The notes under the pieces: generated by a model | Seen by the model: the letters and a program-made list of their open reading frames with translations, nothing else | Database searches by the model: none | Told to the model about the DNA's origin: nothing | In this document: positions 34,905-44,871 of the stretch, in pieces | Layout: every line of letters starts with the position of its first letter | How positions within the stretch are numbered: position 1 is the stretch's first letter | Source: Paratinospora sagittata | Lineage: Eukaryota > Streptophyta > Magnoliopsida > Ranunculales > Menispermaceae | DNA: 64,000 bases | Direction of reading: 5' to 3' | Assembly (NCBI GenBank): GCA_035771175.1 | Contig: CM069610.1 | Span: 27,246,501-27,310,500 of the forward strand | Translations under genes and position numbers: made by a program

Positions 34905-35023
34905 GGGGTGCAACACAAGTACTTCCCAGGGGGTCACCCATTCTAGTACTACTCTCGCCCAAGCACGCTTAGCTGCGGAGTTCTGATGGGATCCGGTGCA
35001 TTAGTGCTGGCATGATCACAACC
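34905..35023 (-). rRNA. 5S rRNA gene, unit 82 (type b1)
   Basis: Box A AGCTAAGCG. 5' end GGTTGTGATC. Confidence 0.87.
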
Positions 35024-35331
35024 ATGAGATACACGACGGAAAACGTATTTAAATGGTGAGATACTGGGTGCAGTTTGCGGCTAGTAGATCTCGTAAAGGC
35101 ACCGAAAATGAAAAAAAGTGCATCGAAAACGGACATCGGTAGAAAAAATTACTGCCCGTAGAACCATTACGCAGCAGGTAGCGTTTTTCCTGTTTTAATT
35201 ATATTTTCGCGGCGTTGGATAACGTAAAATAGCAACTGTCAAGAGTGAAAGAAAAAATCAGTCAGAGAGTCTAAAAGGAGTTCCGACTGCAGGGAAAAAA
35301 AACAAAAGAAAATGAAAGAAAAAGTAAAAGA

Positions 35332-35450
35332 GGGGTGCAACACGAGTACTTCCCAGGGGGTCACCCATTCTAGTACTTCTCTCGCCCAAGCACGCTTACC
35401 TGCGGAGTTCTGATGGGATCCGGTGCATTAGTGCTGGCATGATCACAACC
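35332..35450 (-). rRNA. 5S rRNA gene, unit 83 (type b1)
   Basis: A second b1 in a row. Box A AGGTAAGCG and TACTTCTCTCG in the intermediate element. Confidence 0.87.
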
Positions 35451-35760
35451 ATGAGATACACGACGGAAAACGTATTTAAATGGTGAGATATTGGGAGTAG
35501 TTTGCGGCTAGTAGATCTCGTCAAGGCACCAAAAATGAAAAAAAAAGTGCATTAAAAACGGACATCGGTAGAAAAAATTACTGCCCGTAGAACCATTACG
35601 CAGCAGGTAGCGTTTTTCCTGTTTTTATTATATTTTCGCGGCGTTGGATAACGTAAAATAGCAACTGTCAAGAGTGAAAGAAAAAATTAGTCAGAGAGTC
35701 TAAAGGGAGTTCCGACGGGAGGGAAAAAAAACAAAAGAAAATGAAAGAAAAAGTAAAAGA

Positions 35761-35879
35761 GGGGTGCAACACGAGAACTTCCCAGGGGGTCACCCAATCT
35801 AGTACTACTCTCGCCCAAGCACGCTTAACTGCGGAGTTCTGATGGGATCCGGTGCATTAGTGCTGGCATGATCACAACC
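35761..35879 (-). rRNA. 5S rRNA gene, unit 84 (type b, mixed)
   Basis: 3' part of b2 style (GAGAACTTCCC) with the b1 upstream region (ATGAGATACACG). CACCCAATC in box C. Confidence 0.87.
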
Positions 35880-36188
35880 ATGAGATACACGACGGAAAAC
35901 GTATTTAAATGGTGAGATACTGGGAGTAGTTTGCGGCTAGTAGATCTCGTCAAGGCACCGAAAATGAAAAAAAAGTGCATCGAAAACGGACATCGGTAGA
36001 AAAAATTACTGCCCGTAGAACCATTACGCTGCAGGTAGCGTTTTTCCTGTTTTTATTATGTTTTCGCGGCGTTGGATAACGTAAAATAGCAAATGTCAAG
36101 AGTGAAAGAAAAAATTAGTCAGAGAGTCTAAAGGGAGTTCCGACGGGAGGGAAAAAAAACGAAAGAAAATGAAAGAAAAAGTAAAAGA

Positions 36189-36307
36189 GGAGTGCAACAC
36201 GAGAACTTCCCAGGGGGTCACCCATTCTAGTACTACTCTCGCCCAAGCACGCTTAACTGCGGAGTTCTGATGGGATCCGGTGCATTAGTGCTGGCATGAT
36301 CACAACC
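36189..36307 (-). rRNA. 5S rRNA gene, unit 85 (type b2)
   Basis: 3' stem changed to GAGGAGTGCAAC on the plus strand. 5' end GGTTGTGATC. Confidence 0.87.
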
Positions 36308-36618
36308 ATGAAATACGCGACGGAAAACATATTTAAATGGTGAGATACTGGGAGCAGTTTGAGGCTAGTAGATCTCGTAAAGGCACCGAAAATGAAAAAA
36401 AAGGTGCTCTGAAAACGGACATTGGTAGAAAAAGTTACTGCCCGTAGAACCAATATGCAGCGGGTAGCATTTTTCCTATTTTTATTATATTTTTGCGGCG
36501 TTGGATGACAAAAAATAGCAACTGTCAAGAGCGAAAGAAAAAACCGGTCAGAGAGACTAAAAGGGAGTTCCGACGGGAGGAAAAAAAAAGGAAAGAAAAT
36601 GAAAGAAAAAGTAAAAGA

Positions 36619-36737
36619 GGGGTGCAACACGAGGACATCCCAGGAGGTAACCCATCCTAGTACTACTCTCGCCCAAGCACGCTTCACTGTGGAGTTCTGC
36701 TGGGATCCGGTGCATTAGTGCTGGTATGATCGCAACC
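36619..36737 (-). rRNA. 5S rRNA gene, unit 86 (type a)
   Basis: GGAGGTAACCC in box C. 5' end GGTTGCGATC. Confidence 0.88.
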
Positions 36738-37046
36738 ATGAGATACGCGACGAAAAACATATTTAAATGGTGAGATACAAGGAGAAGTTTGCGGGTAGGA
36801 GATCTCGTAAAGGCACCGAGAATGAAAAAAAAGTGCTCCGAAAACGGACATCGATAGAAAAAGTTACTGCCCGTATAACCATTACGCAGCAGGTAGCGTT
36901 TTTTGTGTTTTTATTATATTTTCACGACGTTGGATAACGTAAAATATCAACTGTCAAGAGCGAAAGAAAAAATCAATCAGAGAGTCTAAAAGGGAGTTCC
37001 GACGGGAGGGAAAAAAACGAAAGAAAATGAAAGAAAAAGTAAAATA

Positions 37047-37165
37047 GGGGTGCAACACGAGTACTTCCCAGGGGGTCACCCATTCTAGTACTTCTCTCGC
37101 CCAAGCACGCTTAACTGCGGAGTTCTGATGGGATCCGGTGCATTAGTGCTGGCATGATCACAACC
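37047..37165 (-). rRNA. 5S rRNA gene, unit 87 (type b1)
   Basis: TACTTCTCTCG as in unit 83. Canonical box A. BamHI site kept. Confidence 0.88.
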
Positions 37166-37474
37166 ATGAGATACACGACGGAAAACGTATTTAAATGGTG
37201 AGATACTGGGAGTAGTTTGCGGCTAGTAGATCTCGTCAAGGCACCGAAAATGAAAAAAAAGTGCATTGAAAACGGACATTGGTAGAAAAAATTACTGCCC
37301 GTAGAACCATTACGCAGCAGGTAGCGTTTTTCCTGTTTTTATTATATTTTCGCGGCGTTGGATAACGTAAAATAGCAACTGTCAAGAGTGAAAGAAAAAA
37401 TTAGTCAGAGAGTCTAAAGGGAGTTCCGGCGGGAGGGAAAAAAAACAAAAGAAAATGAAAGAAAAAGTAAAAGA

Positions 37475-37593
37475 GGGGTGCAACACGAGAACTTCCCAGG
37501 GGGTCACCCATTCTAGTACTACTCTCGCCCAAGCACGCTTAACTGCGGAGTTCTGATGGGATCCGGTGCATTAGTGCTGGCATGATCACAACC
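37475..37593 (-). rRNA. 5S rRNA gene, unit 88 (type b2)
   Basis: 5' end GGTTGTGATC. Otherwise canonical from box A to the BamHI site. Confidence 0.88.
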
Positions 37594-37903
37594 ATGAAAT
37601 ACGCGACGGAAAACATATTTAAATGGTGAGATACTGGGAGCAGTTTGAGGCTAGTAGATCTCGTAAAGGCACCGAAAATGAAAAAAAAGTGCTCTGAAAA
37701 CGGACATTGGTAGAAAAAGTTACTGCCCGTAGAACAAATATGCAGCGGGTAGCGTTTTTCCTGTTTTTATTATATTTTTGCGGCGTTGGATGACAAAAAA
37801 TAGCAACTGTCAAGAGCGAAAGAAAAAACCGGTCAGAGAGTCTGAAAGGGAGTTCCGACGGGAGGAAAAAAAAAGGAAAGAAAATGAAAGAAAAAGTAAA
37901 ATA

Positions 37904-38022
37904 GGGGTGCAACACGAGGACATCCCATGAGGTTACCCATCCTAGTACTACTCTCGCCCAAGCACGCTTCACTGTGGAGTTCTGCTGGGATCCGGTGCAT
38001 TAGTGCTGGTATGATCGCAACC
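37904..38022 (-). rRNA. 5S rRNA gene, unit 89 (type a)
   Basis: CATGAGGTTACCC in the 3' half. 5' end GGTTGCGATC. Confidence 0.88.
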
Positions 38023-38332
38023 ATGAGATACGCGACGAAAAACATATTTAAATGGTGAGATACAAGGAGAAGTTTGCGGGTAGGAGATCTCGTAAATGCA
38101 CCGAGAATGAAAAAAAAGTGCTCCGAAAACGGACATCGATAGAAAAAGTTACTGCCCGTAGAACCACTACGCTGCAGGTAGCGTTTTTTGTGTTTTTATT
38201 ATATTTTCGCGGCGTTGGATAACGTAAAATAGCAACTGTTAAGAGCGAAAGAAAAAATCAATCAGAGAGTCTGAAAGGGAGTTCCGACGGGAGGGAAAAA
38301 AAACGAAAGAAAATGAAAGAAAAAGTAAAAGA

Positions 38333-38451
38333 GGGGTGCAACACGAGTACTTCCCAGGGGGTCACCCATTCTAGTACTACTCTCGCCCAAGCACGCTTAC
38401 CTGCGGAGTTCTGATGGGATCCGGTGCATTAGTGCTGGCATGATCACAACC
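38333..38451 (-). rRNA. 5S rRNA gene, unit 90 (type b1)
   Basis: Box A AGGTAAGCG, as in unit 83. 5' end GGTTGTGATC. Confidence 0.87.
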
Positions 38452-38759
38452 ATGAGATACACGACGGAAAACGTATTTAAATGGTGAGATACTGGGAGTA
38501 GTTTGCGGCTAGTAGATCTCGTAAAGGCACCGAAAATGAAAAAAAGTGTATCGAAAACGGACATCGGTAGAAAAAATTACTGCCCGTAGAACCATTACGC
38601 AGCAGGTAGCGTTTTTCCTGTTTTTATTATATTTTTGCGGCGTTGGATAACGTAAAATAGCAACTGTCAAGAGTGAAAGAAAAAATCCGTCAGAGAGTCT
38701 AAAGGGAGTTCCGACGGGAGGGAAAAAAAACAAAAGAAAATGAAAGAAAAAGTAAAAGA

Positions 38760-38878
38760 GGGGTGCAACACGAGAACTTCCCAGGGGGTCACCCATTCTA
38801 GTACTACTCTCGCCCAAGCACGCTTAACTGCGGAGTTCTGATGGGATCCGGTGCATTACTGCTGGCAAGATCACTACC
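38760..38878 (-). rRNA. 5S rRNA gene, unit 91 (type b2)
   Basis: Extra changes near the start (CATTACTGCTGGCAAGATC). 5' end GGTAGTGATC. Confidence 0.86.
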
Positions 38879-39189
38879 ATGAAATACGCGACGGAAAACA
38901 TATTTAAATGGTGAGATACTGGGAGCAGTTTGAGGCTAGTAGATCTCGTAAAGGCACCGAAAATGAAAAAAAAGTGCTCCGAAAACGGACATCGGTAGAA
39001 AAAGTTACTGCCCGTAGAACCAATATGCAGCGGGTAGCGTTTTTCCTGTTTTTTTTATATTTTTGCGGCGTTGGATGACAAAAAATAGCAACTGTTAAGA
39101 GCGAAAGAAAAAACCAGTTAGAGAGCCTGAAAGGGAGTTCCGACGGGAGGGAAAAAAAAAGGAAAGAGAACGAAAGAAAAAGAAAAAGA

Positions 39190-39308
39190 GGGGTGCAACA
39201 CGAGAACTTCCCCGGAGGTCACCTATCGTAGTACTACTCTCGCCCAAGCACGCTTAACTGTGGAGTTCTGATGGGATTCGGTGCATTAGTGCTGGTATGA
39301 TACCACCC
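39190..39308 (-). rRNA. 5S rRNA gene, unit 92 (type c)
   Basis: BamHI site lost (GGATTCGG). 5' end GGGTGGTATC. Confidence 0.86.
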
Positions 39309-39618
39309 AGGAGATACGCGACGGAATACGTATTTAAATGGTGAGATACAGAGAGCAGTTTGCGGCTAGTAGATCTCGTAAAGGCACCGAAAATGAAAAA
39401 ATAGTGCACCGAAAACGGACATCGTTAGAAAAAGTTACAGCCCGTAGAACCAATACGCAGCTGGTAGCGTTTTTCCTGTTTTAATTATATTTTCGCGGCG
39501 TTGGATAACGTAAAATAGCAACTATCAAGAGCGAAAGAAAAAATCAGTCAGAGAGTCTGAAAGGGAGTTCCGACTGGAGGAAAAAAAAAGGAAAGAAAAT
39601 GAAAGAAAAAGTAAAAGA

Positions 39619-39737
39619 GGGGTGCAACACGAGGACATCCCAGGAGGTTACCCATCCTAGTACTACTCTCGCCCAAGCACGCTTCACTGTGGAGTTCTGT
39701 TGGGATCCGGTGCATTAGTGCTGGTATGATCGCAACC
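39619..39737 (-). rRNA. 5S rRNA gene, unit 93 (type a)
   Basis: GTTCTGTTGGGATCC beside the BamHI site. 5' end GGTTGCGATC. Confidence 0.88.
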
Positions 39738-40045
39738 ATGAGATACGCGACGAAAAACATATTTAAATGGTGAGATACAAGGAGAAGTTTGCGGGTAGGA
39801 GATCTCGTAAAGGCACCGAGAATGAAAAAAAATGCTCCGAAAACGGACATCGATAGAAAAAGTTACTGCCCGTAGAACCATTACGCAGCAGGTAGCGTTT
39901 TTTGTGTTTTATTATATTTTCGCGGCGTTGGATAACGTAAAATATCAACTGTCAATAGCGAAAGAAAAAATCAATCAGAGAGTCTGAAAGGGAGTTCCGA
40001 CGGGAGGGAAAAAAAACGAAAGAAAATGAAAGAAAAAGTAAAAGA

Positions 40046-40164
40046 GGGGTGCAACACGAGTACTTCCCAGGGGGTCACCCATTCTAGTACTACTCTCGCC
40101 CAAGCACGCTTAACTGCGGAGTTCTGATGGGATCCGGTGCATTAGTGCTGGCATGATCACAACC
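40046..40164 (-). rRNA. 5S rRNA gene, unit 94 (type b1)
   Basis: Canonical box A and BamHI site. 5' end GGTTGTGATC. Confidence 0.88.
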
Positions 40165-40475
40165 ATGAGATACACGACGGAAAACGTATTTAAATGGTGA
40201 GATACTGGGAGCAGTTTGCGGCTAGTAAATCTCGTAAAGGCACCGAAAATGGAAAAAAGGTGCATCGAAAACGGACATCGGTAGAAAAAATTACTGCCCG
40301 TAGAACCATTACGCAGCAGGTAGCGTTTTTCCTGTTTTTATTATATTTTCGCGGCGTTGGATAACGTAAAATAGCAACTGTCAAGAGCGAAAGAAAAAAT
40401 CAATCAGAGAGTCTAATGGGAGTTCCGACGGGAGGGAAAAAAAAAAGAAAAGAGAACGAAAGCAAAAGTAAAAGA

Positions 40476-40594
40476 GGGGTGCAACACGAGAACTTCCCCG
40501 GAGGTCACCTATCATAGTACTACTCTCGCCCAAGCACGTTTAACTGCGGAGTTCTGATGGGATCCGGTGCACTAGTGCTGGTGTGATCCCACCC
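40476..40594 (-). rRNA. 5S rRNA gene, unit 95 (type c)
   Basis: Box A AGTTAAACG, GTGCACTAGTGC, GGTGTGATCCC. 5' end GGGTGGGATC. Confidence 0.87.
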
Positions 40595-40905
40595 AGGAGA
40601 TACGCGACGGAATACGTATTTAAATGGTGAGATACAGGGAGCAGTTTGCGTCTAGTAGATCTCGTAAAGGCACCGAAAATGAAAAAATAGTGCACCGAAA
40701 ACGGACATCGGTAGAAAAAGTTACAGCCCGTAGAACTAATACGCAGCTGGTAGCGTTTTTCCTGTTTTAATTATATTTTCGTGGCGTTGGATAACGTAAA
40801 ATAGCAACTGTCAAGAGCGAAAGAAAAAATCAGTCAGAGAGTCTGAAAGGGAGTTCCGGCGGGAGGAAAAAAAAAAGGAAAAAAAATGAAAGAAAAAGTA
40901 AAAGA

Positions 40906-41024
40906 GGGGTGCAACACGAGGACATCCCAGGAGGTTACCCATCCTAGTACTACTCTCGCCCAAGCACGCTTCACTGTGGAGTTCTGCTGGGATCCGGTGC
41001 ATTAGTGCTGGTATGATCGCAACC
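40906..41024 (-). rRNA. 5S rRNA gene, unit 96 (type a)
   Basis: Same as units 81 and 86 through the gene body. 5' end GGTTGCGATC. Confidence 0.88.
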
Positions 41025-41334
41025 ATGAGATACGCGACGAAAAACATATTTAAATGGTGAGATACAAGGAGAAGTTTGCGGGTAGGAGATCTCTTAAAGG
41101 CACCGAGAATGAAAAAAAAAGTGCTCCGAAAACGGACATCGATAGAAAAAGTTAATGCCCGTCGAACCATTACGCAGCAGGTAGCGTTTTTTGTGTTTTT
41201 ATTATATTTTCGCGGCGTTGGATAACGTAAAATATCAACTGTCAAGAGCGAAAGAAAAAATCAATCAGAGAGTCTGAAAGGGAGTTCCGGCGGGAGGGAA
41301 AAAAATGAAAGAAAATGAAAGAAAAAGTAAAAGA

Positions 41335-41453
41335 GGGGTGCAACACGAGTACTTCCCAGGGGGTCACCCATTCTAGTACTACTCTCGCCCAAGCATGCTT
41401 AACTGCGGAGTTCTGATGGGATCCGGTGCATTAGTGCTGGCATGATCACAACC
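41335..41453 (-). rRNA. 5S rRNA gene, unit 97 (type b1)
   Basis: AGCATGCTTAAC in the box A region. 5' end GGTTGTGATC. Confidence 0.88.
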
Positions 41454-41762
41454 ATGAGATACACGACGGAAAACGTATTTAAATGGTGAGATACTGGGAG
41501 CAGTTTGCGGCTAGTAGATCTCGTAAAGGCACCGAAAATGAAAAAAAAGTGCATCGAAAACGGACATCGGTAGAAAAAATTACTGCCCGTAGAACCATTA
41601 CGCAGCAGGTAGCGTTTTTCCTGTTTTTATTATATTTTCGCGGCGTTGGATAACGTAAAATAGCAACTGTCAAGAGTGAAAGAAAAAATCAGTGAGAGAG
41701 TCTAAAGGGAGTTCCGACGGGAGGGAAAAAAAATAAAAGAAAATGAAAGAAAAAGTAAAAGA

Positions 41763-41881
41763 GGGGTGCAACACGAGAACTTCCCAGGGGGTCACCCATT
41801 CTAGTACTACTCTCGCCCAAGCACGCTTAACTGCAGAGTTCTGATGGGATCCGGTGCATTAGTGCTGGCATGATCACAACC
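41763..41881 (-). rRNA. 5S rRNA gene, unit 98 (type b2), last of the array
   Basis: CTGCAGAG beside box A. 5' end GGTTGTGATC. Its upstream AT box and about 110 bp of spacer follow before the array is cut off. Confidence 0.88.
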
Positions 41882-42001
41882 CTGAAATACGCGACGGAAA
41901 ACATATTTAAATGGTGAGATACTGGGAGCAGTTTGAGGCTAGTAGATCTCGTAAAGGCACCGAAAATGAAAAAAAAGTGCTCCGAAAATGGACATCGGTA
42001 A

Positions 42002-42830
42002 TCGTGAGGGCGCTACCCGACAGTTAGTGTCCTACTTTTTAAAATCACTTAAACGCATGTGGGCGCTACTCATAAGTAAGCGTCTTGAAATTTTAAAACA
42101 ATTTTGAAATAATATTATGTGCGCCCAAGGACAATAAGCGTCCTGAAAGTTATTAAGTTGATTCCAAAAATGAGGGTACTCCTATACAGGTAGCGTCCTG
42201 ATAGTTTTTCAACTTATAACTATCAGTGTCCTTAAAGATAGAAATCAATTTAAAACTAAGAGAACTTTCAGCGAGCTGAAGCTAAGTCAGCGTCCTAACA
42301 CTTTCAAAGGTTGACAAAAGAAAGGTCGCCACTTTAAAGTAAGCGTCCTAATTAATCAGTTCAATTCAACCTTGAATGAATGTCAGTATCCTAATATTTT
42401 ATCAACGTCTTAACTCATCAAATCCAGGAGGGCGCTACTAAAACATTAGCATCTTGAAAGACTCTATAAAAACAGTTCTTGATTTCTTAATTAAAGCTCG
42501 ATAAATCTCAATTAAAAACAAGATATTTTCGAATTGAATTGATTCGACTAAAACATGCAGTCATGCATATTGTTGAATCAAATGGCAGAGAAGGTTCTAC
42601 AACCTAAACATAATCTAATCATACACTAATGTCTTCAAACGATCATGGTCTTCAAGTAGATCTTTTAATACGTTCGTCATGCATCATTAATTCTTTGAAA
42701 CCTTCAAGTAAGATTAGATACACCATGTATGCAGTATTATCATTAAAAAAAATGTGGTTTGTAATCATCAAAATATCTTTCATATTAAGGACATATTCTC
42801 GTAAAGGACATAAAGATAATTGGTTCAACA
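42002..42830 (-). mobile_element. SIRE-type LTR fragment (U3 part), minus orientation
   Basis: Reads colinearly with the U3 half of the complete minus-strand LTR at 60,771-63,630. Shared blocks include GACAATCAGCGTCCTGAAA-like segments, TCAGTTCAATTCAAC, and near its right end ATCATCAAAATAT. It carries many AGGGCGCT and AGCGTCCT motifs. Both ends are truncated: the left end abuts the 5S array and the right end stops before the TGTTAAC terminus. It contains no coding sequence, and a short plus-strand ORF across it has no recognisable content. Confidence 0.75.
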
Positions 42831-42839
42831 GTAAGAAAC

Positions 42840-42907
42840 TACATGCATCTATATGTCACTTCGCCCAATGGTATGTGAGTGTTTGAAATCATCAAAAAGG
42901 GGGAGAT
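42840..42907 (+). mobile_element. Residual 3' internal end and polypurine tract of a copia element
   Basis: Ends in ATCATCAAAAAGGGGGAGAT immediately before an LTR start. This is the classic plant Ty1/copia polypurine tract used to prime plus-strand DNA synthesis. Only a few dozen bases of the element interior remain to its left. Confidence 0.75.
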
Positions 42908-44079
42908 TGTTATCCCAAAGAACCCCAAGATGAGAATGTTTTGATTATTCTAAACTACTCATGTTTGTGTATCTGATGATCTTGTTAAGTGTTTCAAAAT
43001 TATCAAGAATCAAGATCAAAGAGAATAGCTTACAAGTCCATTAAAAGTCAATGATCAAAGCATTGAGTTGACAATAGTTGGAATGTAAATCTATTGATCA
43101 AATTACTCTCGGCGAGATCTACTTAATTGCATGTTTTGATCGATATGTTTGAAAGGTTTTTCAAATGATTTAAATTCTTAATCTTTTTTAAGTGTTTGAT
43201 TTGATCAAATCTCGAACTAATTTTACTAAGTTTTGAAAGACAAAAATCGCTTTTAAAATCAGTCTTTAAGTATTCGATCAGGACGCTAATATCTCAGTAG
43301 CACCCTCTTGCACTTGCATGTCAGGACGCTAATGATAGATTAGGATGCTGATGATGTCCAAGGTTGAAAAAGTTCTTATCCATCAGGACGCTTACTCATT
43401 GAGTCAACCAATGAACTTATCAGGATGTTGATTCAACATCAGCTTGTTCATCATATTATGCATAAGGACGCTTACATTTCAGTAGTGCCCTTATATTTTC
43501 GGTCGATTTAAACGTGTTTTAAAACATCAGGACACTCATACCTTTATCAACGCCCTTAAGTTTTTCGTACTTTAAAGATAAGAAGTTTACGTTGTAAGTA
43601 ACACCCTTATGTTTCTAAGTGTTATTAAAAGTGTGTCAGGACACTTACCTTCCAATAGCGATCACACAACTTAAGTAGTTTTTAATGTTAAGTAAGTCAG
43701 GATGCTTACATTCTTGTAACGCCCTCACTTTTTAGTTTAATAGGACACTTATGATCCATGAGCGCCCTCAAGACAAAATGACAAAGTTGAGATTATGCAT
43801 CAGGACGCTAATCCAACACTGTCATCAAGCTGTGTCTGTGCACTTTTTCAGTTTACTTTTTTAGAACTTTTTATGAACAAAAACCTTTTCAAACTTGTCA
43901 GAGATTTCTTCTAATGTACGAAATCACGATTCTTGAAACTTTCCTTATCCGTGTAAATCTGAAAAGAACTATAATGTTTATGAAGATGATTTTTGCCATC
44001 CGTGAAAGATTCTAGCTATTGTGAGTAAACGCTCTTTTTGAAATTCAAATTCAAATGACCAAAAACTTCATCTCTAAGT

Positions 44080-44090
44080 TTATAAATAAA
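44080..44090 (+). promoter_or_regulatory. LTR TATA box
   Basis: TTTATAAATAAA, in the same relative place as CTATAAATA in the other LTRs of this family (56,149 plus strand; 62,091 minus strand). Expected start of the R region just downstream. Confidence 0.55.
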
Positions 44091-44449
44091 ATCCAAAACC
44101 ACAGAAAATTCATGAAGCAAATACTTTTGAAAGTTAGTCGAATTTTAAATTTGATTTCAAAGCTTAAACTGTTTTAGTTTTTCAAAGTGTCTTCTTTAAA
44201 ACTCTGTTCATTCAAAAGATTTTCATACTGAGCTCAATCTCTATCTTTCTTTAAAAATCTATTTGAAGCTTAATGAACTAATTTTCACTCAAATTTTGAG
44301 CACTATTTTAATCATAAATCATTCTTGTTGAAAGAGAAATTTGAGAGATAGTTCATAGGATACAGTTGTACTTCATTTCATATCTTGTATACTGTATCGA
44401 TTTGTAACAATAGTTCTATAAACTGTTGAGTACCCAACTTCGTTTTTCG

Positions 44450-44660
44450 AACAAGTGGTTGTTCTCAAGCCTGTAAGTTGAGCGGCATTAGGTTAGTCTC
44501 ACACCAGAAGTTGAGATAGGTAGTTCTCTAGCCTTTAAGTTGAGAGGTATAGGTAGTTCTCTAGCCTGTAAGTCGAGAGGTTTAGGTTGGTCTCAAGCCT
44601 GCAAATTGAGCATTGTAACGGTTTTTCCCACACCCGGAAGTTAAGAAAAGGTGTAACAGT
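44450..44660 (+). repeat. LTR subrepeats of about 30-38 bp
   Basis: Four or five imperfect copies of a block containing TAGTTCTCTAGCCTGTAAG followed by TTGAGAGG. The equivalent part of the sister LTRs (56,900-57,190 and 60,990-61,370) is also a minisatellite, with a different unit but the shared core CCCGTAA / CCTGTAA. Confidence 0.65.
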
Positions 44661-44871
44661 TTGGTTCACACCTATAAAAGAATCTTTTAGTGAAGAGGTT
44701 TCAAATCTTAATTGAGGAGGGTAGGTAGTGGATGTAGGCAAGTAGCCGAACCACTCTAAATCAATTGTGTAAATTGATTTATTTTTTTGCATTTTTTTAG
44801 TTGCCATTGCATTAACTTTAATTGTCTAAGTGTTCAATTCACCCCCCCTCTTAGACATACCTAGGCCAACA

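Larger units (their letters stand above)
1..42000 (-). repeat. 5S rDNA tandem array, 98 gene units, both window-edge and right-hand unit partial
   Basis: Head-to-tail array of about 428-bp units (first to last gene spacing 41,562 bp over 97 intervals). Each unit holds a minus-strand 5S rRNA gene whose complement reads from GTTGCACCC to the 5' end of the RNA, most often with a GGATCC BamHI site in the middle. The spacer is purine-rich on the plus strand and carries conserved blocks such as GTTGGATAACGTAAAATAGC and GGACATCGGTAGAAAAAG. The 5S genes stand alone, with no 35S rDNA in the window. The array continues beyond the left edge and ends at about 42,000 inside a spacer. No transposon interrupts it. 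Genes are listed individually as units 1-98. Types a, b1, b2 and c used below are defined in the entry at 29,300-42,000. Confidence 0.97.
29300..42000. repeat. Higher-order repeat region of types c, a, b1 and b2
   Basis: From about unit 68 four subtypes recur in order. Type c: CTTCCCCGGAGGTCACCTATC, RNA start GGGTGGGATC. Type a: ACATCCCAGGAGGTTACCC, RNA start GGTTGCGATC. Type b1: GTACTTCCCAGGGGG with downstream ATGAGATACACG, RNA start GGTTGTGATC. Type b2: GAACTTCCCAGGGGG with ATGAAATACGCG, RNA start GGTTGTGATC. Order by eye: units 75-78 c a b1 b2; 79 hybrid; 80-85 c a b1 b1 b b2; 86-88 a b1 b2; 89-91 a b1 b2; 92-94 c a b1; 95-98 c a b1 b2. The basic cycle is about 1.7 kb, with three-unit and expanded variants. 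Confidence 0.82.
42908..44871 (+). mobile_element. SIRE-type 3' LTR, 1,964 bp
   Basis: Begins TGTTATCCCAAAG directly after the polypurine tract and ends CACCCCCCCTCTTAGAC...CCAACA, giving the usual TG...CA ends. It has a TATA box (TATAAATA) at about 44,081, U3 motifs GGACGCT and AGCACCCT, and a run of about 30-38-bp subrepeats near its end. There is no primer binding site after it. The next base belongs to a gypsy pol, so this is a 3' LTR or rearranged copy inserted against the Retand element. The 5 bp on each side do not match. Confidence 0.8.

Noticed and set aside
245..41245. Dozens of similar 60-140-codon minus-strand ORFs that look like a repeated protein family
   Set aside because: They are translations through 5S genes, T-rich terminators and spacers. 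Their similarity is the DNA repeat itself, starts and stops vary from unit to unit, and no known domain appears.
1..42000. CRISPR-like or phage-like regular repeats
   Set aside because: Unit length of about 428 bp, presence of a 5S gene in every unit, and plant retroelements nearby exclude this.
1..42000. SINE3-type retroelement copies derived from 5S
   Set aside because: Copies are tandem with constant spacing and lack tails or target duplications. This is an rDNA array.
42629..42886. Plus-strand ORF of 85 codons before the copia polypurine tract
   Set aside because: Most of it lies on the minus-strand LTR fragment. No retroviral domain motif is seen, so it is probably chance.
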